From positions 17,672,494 through 17,736,493 of the forward strand of contig NC_019881.2 in the NCBI RefSeq assembly GCF_002234675.1: a DNA stretch of 64,000 bases. Reading direction: 5' to 3'. A model generated the notes under the pieces. That model did not search any database. It saw nothing but the letters and a program-made list of their open reading frames with translations, and was not told the DNA's origin. This document shows positions 13,983 through 25,700 of this stretch, one piece after another. A program made the position numbers and the translations under genes. The stretch comes from Oryzias latipes. Its lineage: Eukaryota > Chordata > Actinopteri > Beloniformes > Adrianichthyidae. Numbering within the stretch: position 1 is the stretch's first letter; every line of letters begins with the position of its first letter.

Positions 13983-15110
13983 TAGCTCATTACACAATTT
14001 AAAGAGTAAACACTTTCCACTATAGCCGTGTATTTGTCACCTTTTAAAAATAATTTATCGATACATGCACAAACGAACACACAAAACTGTAATCTGCATG
14101 TAATATGTTAGAAGTTCCAAGAAACTGATAAAAAAAATGACTTTTCTTTAGCCTGTAATAGGAAAACTCAGGCATGATTTTTAGTATTTTTTAGCTTTGT
14201 GTCAATTTCTGGATTTCAAAAAAAGACAGTTTTAAAAAATGAACTTCAGATGGATGGATGGATGCTTGACTAATAATATATTTGAATACATAAAAAGCGC
14301 ATTATTCAGTAACTAAAAACAGGAAATTAAAATTAGGTTTTTGCTCGATAAAAGTGCATTTGTTGTTCAAAAAAAAGCAGGATACTTAATTAATGAGGTT
14401 CGTTACTGTTTTTCACTTTGTGTTAAATTGCGGATTTCAAAAACGACAATTTAAAAAAAACTTGCAAAAAGATTTTCTTGCGATTTCCCCCTCTTGTTTT
14501 AAACACTTGCATACAGCACACAGCATTTTTTAAAATCCAGAATACTAAAGGAGGCAAACATCATATTTGGAGGCTAAAGGTAACGTTGCACTAAGTTGAA
14601 GAATGCTGTGTGAGGAAGTGTCTCCATCTGCTGGTGAAACGGTGGATCTCTTCGGTTTGCAGGTGCATAAATTTATCAAACTGAACCAAATTTATGAATG
14701 GAAAAGTTATTAAAAACCGAGATTTAACTACTAAATCCAAATATAAACATATGCAAATTAGTCAACCCTGCAGTTTGAATTATATTTAAATTATATTGAC
14801 CCGATTGACATAAAAACACAGTTTGAGTTTAGTATAAGCTATTAAATATTCATATTTCTGTCATCTTTTTACTTTAGCCAAATATGTTTTTCCTTCCCAA
14901 ACTAAAACCAGAACCAGAAAATGAACAGTTTAAGGTGGCTGACTCAAGAAGTGAGCCCAAAAATAGGAGTCGTGTTGTCTGACCAACAACATTGGGACAC
15001 AAACAGAGGTGGAAGTGGCCCTTCCGCTGCAGCAACCCGCACATCGGCTTTGGGGGCGAGTTGCTTTTTTTTTTTTAACCCAAAGGATGTGAGCAGGAGT
15101 GGCACTCAGG
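13983..15110. other. fgf23 upstream region, no gene recognised
   Basis: AT-rich unique sequence with runs of A. A CTCCATCTGCTGGTG word near 14621-14636 resembles a weak reverse-strand CTCF core. No exon or known transposon end was identified. Confidence 0.4.
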
Positions 15111-15112
15111 GC

Positions 15113-15121
15113 CTTTAAATA
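15113..15121 (+). promoter_or_regulatory. fgf23: TATA-like box of fgf23
   Basis: A TTTAAATA-type word lies about 50 bp before the fgf23 ATG, at the right distance for a start site near 15140-15150 and a very short 5' UTR. It fits a tightly regulated hormone gene. There is no experimental start site. Confidence 0.5.
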
Positions 15122-15166
15122 CGAACTGTCACCAAACTTCGGCACAACGGGCACCCAACAGCTCGC

Positions 15167-16705
15167 ATGGGACAGGTGATGAGGGACACTACCATGCTGG
15201 CGCTCGTACTCGCCGTTCTACAGGGGTTTTCTGTCCGGCAAGTAACCCCAGATCCATCCCCGCTCGTTAGCTCCAACTGGGGAAACCCGAGGAGATTCAT
15301 TCACCTGCAGACATCCACGGATGTCTGCAACTTCTACTTGGAGATCAGATCAGATGGAACCGTGCGCAAAGCTGCGAGCAGAACATCATACAGTGAGATG
15401 GGCTTTTATTCTAGTATCTTCTTAAATGCTGTGCACTGGTCTTCATTTGGATTTATCTGGAATAACTTGGCGCTAAATCTTTTTTATTCAATCTTTCCAG
15501 GTGTGATTTTACTTAAGTCTGAAACGAGGGATCGAGTCGCCATCCTTGGAGTCAAGAGTAACCGTTACCTGTGTATGGATCTGGAGGGTAATCCATTCAG
15601 CTCGGTGAGCATACAGTTCATCCTTTTCATTTTATTAGTCAATGCCGACTAAATCTTGATCTTTGATCGTCTTTTCTTTTATTATTATTTAACTCCATGA
15701 AGTTTTACGCACCCCCTCACACAATTCTTCTCAACAGGGCCTGTAGACTTAAAAGATTGATCCAAAATAGGTATTATTGATCATCCGAGCAGCTTCTTCA
15801 GAACATGTCTGAACTGTTAAACCGTGCGTGAAAACGCACTATTTTTACGCACAAACGCAGCATCGGGTCCTTTAAAAAATCCGGTTTAATTGTCTGACTA
15901 CCTGCTTTCTGCCTTAAAGTAGTTAATATAACGATTTGGTCGGATCTCTGCCACATTTGCAGAGTTTATGAACTTAAAAATCACAAAAAGTCTGTTTGTT
16001 TAAAATACCCGACGCAAAAAAAAACATGAAAAATGTTTTGAATGCACCAAATAAGACGAATACAAACAATTTAAATAACTTTACATTTTTGTTTAAAGTT
16101 TTTTTTTTTTAACCAAAAACAGTTTTTCCATGCGTAAAATTCTTTTCATGAATGGAAAATGTACTATAGATAAACATGAATTTATTTTTTAATTCGAATG
16201 CACTGAATCCAATGAAATTCCTCTCCGTTCCCCCCTTTTTTAGCCTATTTGCCTCAGAGAGGAGTGCCTCTTCAATCACAAACTCCTGGAAAACAACCGA
16301 GACGTGTACTACTCCACTCGGACCAGCATCTTGTTCAACCTGGAGGGGTCCAAACAGGTGTACATCGCAGGTCAGAACGTGCCGCAGACCTCCCTGTTCC
16401 TACCCAAGAAGAACACGGTGCCGCTGGAGCGCCTCATCCCGCACAGGGAGAAGAGGAAACGGATCGTGGATCCCTCGGACCCGCACGGAGTCTACCACAG
16501 ACCGGCGGAGGAGGGCTCCGACTCTCGGGCTGTGGCGGAGCAGGACGACGCCGACGTGGAGGTGGAGACAGAGATGGAGATGGAGGTCGGTGATGACGGA
16601 CGCAACTTATCCCGGGAGAGACCGCTGGTTCCGTTCAATGACGACCCCTGGAACGTGAATTCGTTCAGACAGTCCAGCCCCCGAGGCACCGGAACAATGG
16701 GCTAA
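15167..16705 (+). CDS. fgf23: Fibroblast growth factor 23
   Basis: Coding exons are 15167-15392, 15501-15604 and 16244-16705 (226+104+462 nt) with GT-AG borders, giving 263 aa; human is 251. Start codons at 15179 and 15194 are alternatives. A hydrophobic signal lies at residues 10-23. The FGF core includes SNWGNPRRFIHLQTST, SVILLKSETRDRVAILGVKS, YLCMDLEG and CLFNHKLLENNRDVYYS. A subtilisin-type cleavage site (REKRKR, residues 178-183) corresponds to the human RHTR site. The tail after it carries two DPxxV motifs (residues 189-193 and 244-248) separated by an acidic Glu/Met-rich stretch. FGF23 is an endocrine FGF acting through FGFR and alpha-Klotho to control phosphate and vitamin D; in fish it is linked to the corpuscles of Stannius and kidney axis. 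Exon 3 is GC-rich compared with its introns. Identity is very secure from the teleost-type core and the synteny. Confidence 0.96.
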
Positions 16706-16927
16706 GCCGGTGAAACATTCAAATATAAAGCAAGCTTTATTTTGAAAAACTGGCATGAGAGTAACACTTCTGTTGCTTTGCTTTCACACTGACTTTGCAT
16801 AGTTTAGTTAGTGCTAAATCTTTCTGCAGTGTGTTTTTACACTGAATGAACATTTTTAGACTTGACTTGATACCTTTTGCACAATTCTTGAAAACTCTTA
16901 TTTCCAAAAACTTAATTCCTTTTTACA

Positions 16928-17282
16928 GAGCCCTGGACAGGACTTTACAAAAAAAAAAGACAAAGAAAAAATTTGCATTTCTTCTGGCCCCCATTAGTAT
17001 TTTGTAAGCATATGTTAGTTTTTTTTTGGCCACAAATTAGTATTTAGGGGTTTCAAATGAGAAATAAAGATACTAAAATACTATTTTGTGTGCCCAAATT
17101 ACTTATTTGTGCACAGAAATTAGCATTTTGTGCAAGGAAATTAGTATCTGTGGGTGCAAATTAGTGGTAGGAATGGAAGATACTTAAAATGCTTATTTGT
17201 GCCCATAAATGTACACACAAAATGCCAATATGAGTCCTCAAAATGCTAATAAAATGATACTTTTGTCATGTCCAGGGCTCCT
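16928..17282. mobile_element. MITE with GAGCCCTGGACA ends in the fgf23 3' UTR
   Basis: The left end GAGCCCTGGACAGGAC and the right end GTCATGTCCAGGGCTC are inverted copies with a one- or two-base difference. The inside is a run of loosely repeated AAATTAGTATTTTGTGC-type words and encodes nothing. It lies between the fgf23 stop and its likely poly(A) signal, so it should be part of the mRNA. Confidence 0.65.
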
Positions 17283-17961
17283 TACCTTCCCATCTTCTTC
17301 TAGTTTCCACAACTTCCTAAGAATTTCTGCTCTTTAAATGTCAAGATGGTTAAGATACATTTATTTTCCCCCCACAAATTTAGCTGATATCCTCTGCAAC
17401 TCAACCCATATTTTTATGAATTTGTGTTATATCCTGTTTATTTACATTGTTCAAATGTTTTATACAATCTTAGGAACCCATATTCATGTCGTCTAATGAC
17501 AAACCAAATTTAGTCTACCTCTGGAGGACTGAAGGGTTTGACCGCTGAACTGAAACCAGCAGGCATGAACAAATATGAGACTATTAAAAAATGCAATAGG
17601 ATTAGCCTTCATTTTAGCCTTCTTTAAGTATTTCAGCAGTTTGCTTTATTAATTATGAAGAAAGTCGTCTTATAACAACATCTGAATTTTCCCACCAGTA
17701 GGATGGAACTCATAACTTGAAAGAAAAGGACAAACAGGGTCAAAAAATAAATGTTAATTTTGTAGGTGACTGAGTTGTTCTCATCAACAGCAAACACACA
17801 GCAGTCCCTAAAAGTATTTATTTATTGAAATATTTTCCTTTCACTGTTTATTTATAGTATTTATGGTAATGTTGGAGTTGTACATACAGAAAAAAAAGAT
17901 TTGCTTTGAATGTATGAGCTGGAATTTAATTTAGAAAGAGTTTTGCTTGAATTTGGGACCA

Positions 17962-17967
17962 AATAAA
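17962..17967 (+). terminator. fgf23: Likely fgf23 poly(A) signal
   Basis: AATAAA followed by GTTTAAAAAAG and a TTTGTTTTGG stretch, a usual cleavage context, 1.26 kb after the stop. It is the best plus-strand candidate in the interval. Confidence 0.5.
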
Positions 17968-18276
17968 GTTTAAAAAAGTCATTTGTTTTGGATTTTCTTG
18001 TGTTTTTTATGCTTCAAACAATCTTTATCTTCATCGTTCATAATAACTGAAGATACTACATGTAGGAGCTAAAATGTTTTGGCTGTTTTTGTCGCTCTTG
18101 TCCACCTTTTTCTCATTGTAAATCAAGCTTATTACATCATACAAAGAAAACTTTTTTCTCCCACTGCTATTTTTTATAGAAATGCAAAACAAAAAGCATA
18201 GACTGCAATATCTTTTGGTGATAGAAGCGCATCAGATGCAAAAATAAACCCATTGGCTTTTAAGGAGGCTTAGAGG

Positions 18277-18320
18277 TCCATCCATTTTCCTAACCTGCTG
18301 TATTCCTTTTAGGGATTTAG
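18277..18320 (+). repeat. Fragment of a dispersed CCATCC-type fish repeat
   Basis: TCCATCCATTTTCCTAACCTG followed by a TTTTAGGG stretch matches the opening of the dispersed repeat at 46683-47045. Only this opening survives here, where it meets a reversed MITE family 1 copy. Confidence 0.4.
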
Positions 18321-18737
18321 GTGTTTTTAATGTTCTTGTGGCATTTTTCTTATGATGGAGTTCACATATAAGGCAAATTAGACTGAAAAATCCATTTCTG
18401 GGTACCTCTTTACTCAAATTGTAGGGAATCAGGAGCAGATTAAAAGATATAAATAAAAAATGGAGCTTTTTGTGAGCGGGCCACAATCTTCCTGTGCCGC
18501 TCCATTCCGATGCATCCACTTTAGAAGGCGACGAGATACATGTACGTCTTTGTCCCCCCTGCAAATCAGAAGGGAATTTCTAATGAACTACTGCCGCTCT
18601 GCAGAAACTATGTCCTAGAAAACAACACCGTATTCTAGATTTTGGCTAAAAACAGGATCATCACAGTTGAAAAAACCCAGCTTTTTGAGCTCTCTTTTGA
18701 GCAGACGCAGAAGAAGCAGTAGCGGCAAGTGAGCAGA

Positions 18738-18986
18738 ATGAGGGTGCTGTTGGTTTGTCTGCTTGTTGGAACTGTTACCTGCGTTCCTCAAGGAGGTGGA
18801 GCTTATCAGCCCAGAGGGTATCCTCCATTCTCTGGACAACTTCAGTCTGAGCCAGTCTATGAAAGGCCTTCCGGACAGTCGGGTATAGTGGCACTCCGGG
18901 ATGTTTTACCAGTGGAACCTACACTACAGGAGGCAGTGGAAGTCCTCCCATGTGCTACTCTGCTTCATATCCTGAACAAGATTTAA
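18738..18986 (+). pseudogene. Secreted-protein-like ORF inside a MITE
   Basis: The 82-codon ORF starts MRVLLVCLLVGTVTC, a textbook signal peptide (basic residue, leucine/valine core, small residue before the cut). It is followed by a Gly/Pro/Gln-rich stretch (PQGGGAYQPRGYPPFSGQLQ). This resembles the start of fish egg-envelope (zona pellucida/choriogenin-type) proteins, but no ZP domain follows; the ORF ends after about 30 unremarkable residues in a perfect hairpin. A possible splice donor (CGG/GTATAG) lies near 18881. It may be a captured first exon of a secreted protein. Family assignment is a guess. Confidence 0.3.
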
Positions 18987-19015
18987 AAAGGCATTCAAGA
19001 TTTTGAATGCCTTTT
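18986..19015. repeat. Perfect 13-bp hairpin
   Basis: AAAAGGCATTCAA and its exact reverse complement TTGAATGCCTTTT are separated by 4 bases. It lies at the right border of the insertion in the MITE copy, just before the MITE sequence resumes. It may be an end structure of the inserted piece. Confidence 0.85.
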
Positions 19016-19106
19016 AAAAAGATCAAAAGATGATTGGAGCGGGACGTTAAACAGGAAAGTCGCTTCTACACCACAGTTAAGTGACAAACATACACAGATG
19101 ACTGTT

Positions 19107-19112
19107 TTTATT
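19107..19112 (-). terminator. tigar: Candidate tigar poly(A) signal
   Basis: TTTATT on the plus strand gives AATAAA on the minus strand about 600 bp after the tigar stop codon. The sequence between is non-repetitive and fits a 3' UTR. The assignment is by position only. Confidence 0.4.
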
Positions 19113-19707
19113 TCCATTTTTAATCAATGAAAGCTGGATGCCCTCTTGGATTTGTTTAAATATTTGATTCTTGTACAACATATAGCAAGAACCTTTAAGA
19201 GCATAATTGTGAATCTCGTAGTGAAGACAGGCAGAAGCAATGAAAGAAAAAAACTGTCTTTGCTCTAAGCAACGGTCAGTTTACAAAAAACATGAAACAG
19301 ATTTCTCTGTTTGATAAAGTAAACAAACGTTTGTGAATCTGCAACAGGTCCACACAGATCTGATGCTCTAATGTGCAATCTGCATCTTTACTCTTCAATA
19401 AATGCAAAACCTTTACATAAAAACTCATTTTCAGTACTTTGTATGATATTGCACAAGATGTGCACATCAGTGCATCAAGCACTGAGATGCTTCCTTCAAG
19501 ATAAATATTCGCCCTAAACACAGTCCTCACTGTAAAAGTGGAACCTGTCACAGTACAGCACAAAGCTCAATCATTAAATCACTGCAAAACATGATTATCA
19601 AGCAGACGTGCTTTACTTGATGTGTTTTTGCGCCTGAGGCTCAAATGTATTTTCTTTTTGAAATGTGCTTATCGTCAGCTGCACACGTCCACACATCAAA
19701 CTCTGAT

Positions 19708-22700
19708 TTATTGGGCAACTGTGAGGTTTTCTAGGTGCTCTTTTCTGTTGGTGAAAACGCAGAGGGCGTCGGTGAGTGCCAGCCCGGACTCGGAGCGGCT
19801 GACGGTGAAAATGAAGCGGCTGATGCCCGTGTTGGGGCACGGGCAGAAAAGCTGCGACACCTTCAGCCCTGCAGGTAAGCTGCACTTTAAGTCCTCCACA
19901 AGGTGCCTGGTGGCCACTCGGATGTAAGCACCGTGACTCACCGCCAGGACGTGGATGGCGACTCCCTGCAGGCCGTCATTTGCTCCATTGTTAGCAGAGG
20001 GGCATAACGGTGTGGCTGATGTTGCCGCTGGACCGGTGTCTGGGTCAGACGGGTTGTGATCCTCAAGCATCTGCTTGAAAAGGACTTTGAGGAATTTTTT
20101 GAATCTTTGTTTCACCTGAAAGAAAGAAAACAGCGAAACTGAGAGATTAGAGGATCAGATGAGCACAAAGACTCTGTTTCTTGCATATTTACCTTTTGCA
20201 TCCTGATGAGTGTAAATGTATTTTTCTAAATTTGTAATCTTTTTATTTGTTTTCTGCACTCTTCAAATCTTTTGTATTTTTTATCAAGTTATTCCAGAAC
20301 TTCAGGACATTCCTCTTTGGATTCCTCTTTGTAACTTTTGCAGCATTTTTATGGATATGGATGTATTTTGAAATGTTTAAAAATATTTTGGTTTTTATTT
20401 CAATTCAAACATTTTAGTTTTTTTCCTAATTATGCTGGTTGGAACCTGATCGGTGCAGAAACAATTATCGTTTTACATTATGGAGAATTGATCCTGGGAG
20501 CTTCATTGTAAATTTATTTTTATGCATTTTTTAAGCTAATTTTGCCTTTAACAAGGCAGTCTATTGAGAAGCTATTATAGGTGTAAATTTGTTTTTAGTT
20601 TTATTTTAGTTTTATTCAGACTTTTTGAAATACTGTAAGAAAACATCCTCCTAAAGAAAGTGTGAGGATTTCAAAAAGAATTAAAAAGAATATTACGATC
20701 TGAACTAGTTATTTAATTTACCAAACTAAAACGAACAACTCACTGATAATATTTAAGTAAAAATGTTTTTTTTTAATGAAAAAAAAACACCTTCCTGTTT
20801 TTTAGTGGTTCAATGGTGCATAAGTCCACCAATATCAAAGAAAATATTGTGCGGTTTGAGTTTTTTATTTTGTTTTTATGTTTTTCGTAAACTTATGACT
20901 TAAAATCTCGTATTTTAAGAGTTATTACTTTCTTTCTCGTACATTTACGACTTAATAGTCGTAATTAAAAACATTTTCTTTCTTTTAAACTGGCCCTAAA
21001 ACTCCGTCGTGATAATCGTTTATTTCTTTGCTTATTATTTTGTTTTAGGTTTGTAGAGGTTACGGAGGACAAAAAAGATTTCCCATCAGTACCAAAGGTA
21101 ACCACTAGATGGCAGCATTTTACACCAAATCCCTTCGTTCTTGGAGACAAGGGAGGCTTTTTTTTTTTTTACCTATAACAGTTTAAATTTAAGATTTTGT
21201 GTCTATTTTTTCCATACTGTATAACACACTGAACATTAAGTCACACAAAAATACAAAGTCTGATTCAGTAAGAGTTTCTTACTGTAAAAAATTACAAAAA
21301 TATTTTTGTAACTTGAATGCAATTTTAACACACAAATGCAGGCAACATTTCATGATCCCACACAGATGATCTTTCCACTTGAGCACATAAGGCAGCATCA
21401 CAGGCCCGAAACTTCTGTGTCCCTCCTCATTGTGTCCACCTGGAGGCAGCGTTTGCATTTTTTGTCAGAGTTCCTGTCAGCATCCGTGACAGTGGGCACA
21501 GGAATGTGTCCACCTCCTGCTCTGTGGAACACCTGTCGTGTCCGAATCACAACACTGACACCCCACCTCCACCATGAAGTCTGTGTGTGTCACCGCTGCA
21601 TCTCACATGTCACTGTTCACTCCAAACACACAAAATGTCTCAAAATATTGAGACAGTTTTCACACGACTTGCCCCGTGTTGCTTGTTGCACAAGATCTGC
21701 TCTGAATTTGCACCAGAAATCGGGTCCACGACACACACAAAAAATCATAATCTATTTATTTTTATGTTGTTGTTCAACTTTTGGCACATCCCTTCAGCCC
21801 TCGCCACAGCTGTTTATTTTGATAAATTGTATTTTTTATTTTGTATCCATTAATTCATTCATTTTTTAAAGTATTTATTTATTTTATTCATTACCTTTTT
21901 TATTTATTAGGTATTTTTACTAATTTTCTTTTTGTTAATTCATTCATTTTCTATTAACTTTGTGTTTAATAATTGTAATATATATTTTTCAATAATTCTT
22001 TTGCATACATTTTATTACTTTTACTATATATTCTTTCATTTTGTTATTTTTTTTATATTCATTCATTTGTGCATTTCTTCAGTCATTTATTATTTAACTA
22101 TTTGTTGATTTATTCATTCATCGTAGGTTTTAGACAAACACAAGTAAAACTACATCGGCTGAATAGTTTGAATGCCTTCTTGAATTGGTCATGTGATCTG
22201 GATGCTCTGGAGCGCCGTTCAACTCCTATAAGGTCAAACTCAAATGGAAATTCTAGTGGAAATTCTTATCTGACACACCTGCTCTAAAGTCTCTCCTCCT
22301 GGGGGCGTGTAGTCCCGACACGACTGACCAGCAGCGTTAGCCATGTTCTTTAGATCCTCCTTGTGGCGTCCTTCAGCAACACCAAATCCCTGGAGAAACA
22401 GGAGAGACGGAGGTGCGACTTCATAATGCAGTCTGGCCCGTGATGACATCACAGCAGGAGAAACCATTAAAAATATATATATATATATATTCAAATATTT
22501 GCACTGAGGGAAGAACACGGGAATTTTTTAAACACACACCACCAAGTTTAGTCTACAACTACAACCTAAGTTTCATTGACCTTTGACCTTGGGAAGAGGC
22601 CATCGTCGCTGTTAATTAAAAAAGAAAAGATCAAAGTCGCCTTTGGAGCATCTACAAATGTAAACTCGTATGGTTTTCGACTTATCCCCCCAAATGACTC

Positions 22701-25700
22701 CTCTAGCAACATTTGGAAGCTGCTTGGGAAACAGCGTTGGTTTTAAATTTTGGAGATTTTGAATTGTGTTAGCTAAGGTGGCGTTTCGCTGTTGCTTTCA
22801 CAGTTTTCACTAGAATATTGTGAAAATACCTTAAGCTGAGCGAAACGACATAACATACAATATGACTATATTAGGAAAGTGGGCGTGATTAACGAAAAAT
22901 CTCAGTTCCTAAGGAAATCCAAATATTTAATTTTGTCAATTCTTCTAAAAATTACATAGACTCTTATAAATAAAATGGTTGCTACGAAGTGTTTTTGAAT
23001 TTTTCCCCTGCAGCTCTGACCAGGTCGGCACTTAGCAGGCATTCAGCCAGTGAGGGCGGGGTCAGGTAGCACATGCGACAACATTTTTAAAAGTACTTAA
23101 AAAAAAAAAACTACTGCTGTGTCTGACATAATAACATAAAGCACAGAAGACATCTTACCCTTTCTCTGAGCAACGGCTCCAGAGTCAGCTCCATGTCGGG
23201 ACACTGAGTGCTGCTTCTTAGGATAATTTCAGCTGTCTGGAATAGGGAAAAATGATTGGGAAATGACTGACTCCATGAGTACAAGCAGCAAAAACCTTCC
23301 ATGGAGCAGGATCAGAAACATTAATATAAACATCTGCATCAGAGAGTCAAAAACCACAGAGCCGTGAACACAGCGTCATTTACCTCATGCATCCTGTTTT
23401 TCTAATTTTCTCTCACAAGCAGGTGACACTTTAACTGAGTCACAAAGCTATTTGGTCATAATGGAAAGTGAGTTACGCACATGTCTAAACTGATTTCCCA
23501 TAATTGACACTTATCTATCTTTAATCAAAAGCATAAGATACAGAAAGAAATGTGTCAGTTAGTACTTTCTTCCCATGTTTTTAAAACCTTAATTCAACTG
23601 ATATACACACAATAATAACAAGGACAATAAACAAAAGGCACTACATTATGCAATGTCACTATGGTTTTTATTTTCATACAGAGCTCCATTCTTTCTTTTT
23701 TGCTGTCTGGAAGTTGTGTTAAAAATATGTGATTTTTGAACATACATTTTCTTGATTTTTTTAAGGCAAAAATACAAAAAAAAAAAAACTTTAATAAATT
23801 ATTGAAAATACGTTATTTCAAGAGCATATTAATTGCAAACCCATCTTCCTGTTCAGGTCACGGGGACGCTGGAGCGTTCCCGCCTACTATTGGATGAAAG
23901 TGGAGTACGTCCTGGATGGTTCACTAGCAACATCACAATCACCAGATAACTTGTGAAGCATGGTTTTGAAAAGAAGAGGAGAACATTCATTTTCCACACA
24001 GAAAGGACCCAGATGGGACTCGAACCAGGGCCTTCCCACTGTGAGGCAATAGGGCTAACCACAACTCACCGAGCAGCCAAAAATGAACATAATGTAATGT
24101 GTTTTTTGTCAGTGTATGGTGGAAATACAGGCTGCATTATTTAATAATTAAAAACACAAATTTTTCTGTCTTACCTGTACTGCCCGCTGTAAGTTACTGA
24201 CAAACACTTTACTGTAAGCCATGTCTTTAAGATACTGTCCCGCTGCTTCTGCCTGCAGCACGCCCGTCTCTGACAGAGGGGTGTCCACACCTTGACCTAA
24301 AAAAAAAAGGATTGTGATTTCAGTCGAAGCAGAATATGACCTCAATAATCTCTCATTTGGATAACAAATAAACATTCTCCGGTAAAATTTACTTTGCAAC
24401 AAAAATCTGTATTTTGTTTAACTTGAAATGTATTTCAACTGACAAGTACGGAAACAGTATAGCCTTTTAAAACGGTCCCGTTTGCATCACATCAATGCAG
24501 TCATTTACTCTGTATTTAATGTACAGTTCCCTTGGGAAATTATTATAAAAGAAATTTAAAATAAATAGTTCTTCTCAGCAGCATAAATAAAGGAAAAAAA
24601 ATCTGAAAAAAAATAGTATTTCTTCTTTTTGTCTAAAAATAAAGGCTACAAAAATGGCCTTTTTGTCACCTACATGGTCTTTCCTTTATTTTATGTTCCA
24701 AGAAAAAATAATTTACTGATGTAGACTTTGTTATGCTACAAAAATTGCTACTTCATCGTCTTGTTTGAGCTTTGATACTTGATAAAACTGCTCTCCTCAT
24801 ATTTACCAACATTAAATTAATCAAATTTTATTACAATAATAAACAAAATTGAGAAAATTCAGTTGCTGCTTTGCAAATTATCTATTGGTAATCAAAATAG
24901 TGAATTTAATAAGTAAGAGTAGGGAGCAGCTGGAGGAACATTCAGAGGGGTGGAGGTTTGCTTTAGAAGGGGATGAAGGACAACTGCAACAAGACAGAGA
25001 ATCTGTGTGTAAATGTGAGGAACTACAGTGGAACGGTGAGCTTACAGGAAGCAGGTGGGAAGAAGGTGGAGAACTTTAAGTTCTTAGCGTGGAAAAGAGG
25101 CTAAGAAGTGGCTTCAAGACGGTTGGAATGGGAGGATTAATTTTTCAGGAGTGGCAAAAGAGAGTCACAAAAAGGGAAAGAAAGATGCAGAAAACTGTGG
25201 TGAGAGAAGCCATGTTGTTGTTTTACAGACAGGAGGCAGAGAGAAATAAAATAAATTGCTCCATCTCCTTTCCAGCATTAGAACCCATTTATATGAACAC
25301 ACACGAACAGCGTAACAACATGAACCTCACTTCTCTTGATAGCTCTCTCAGTGTTGGTGAAGGAGTCAACACACAAGATTTCGCACTTACAATGAATCTT
25401 AGTGGCTATAGGCGGGGCTAACCCCCAGGTCGCCACTGTATTCACTTTGCACCGCGGCGGAAATAATGTCAGCCGTTAGTTTCCTCAGAGACGCTATTAG
25501 GTGACGGACAGTAAGAATGTCAACATATGGCTGATGCAGGAGCGAGGCCAGAGATGAGGACACCCCCCCCCCCCCCCCCCCATCTCTTTACGCTCTCCTG
25601 TGTGGAAACACTTTGGCTTTGTTGTCAGCATCCATGAAGAGCCCTATGAAATTCTGAATCGAAAACGAATTGAGATTTTAGCGTATCGGTACACCCCTAG

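Larger units (their letters stand above)
18320..19050 (-). mobile_element. MITE family 1, reverse copy with an insertion
   Basis: Family landmarks run in reverse: GTTTTTAATGTTCTTGTGGC near the start, ATGCATCCACTT, TACGTCTTTGT, ACTACTGCCGCTCTGCAGAAACTATGTCC, and finally AGATCAAAAGATGATTGGAG at about 19019-19040. Between about 18672 and 19017 it is broken by roughly 345 bp not found in other copies, which holds the ORF at 18738-18986. Confidence 0.7.
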
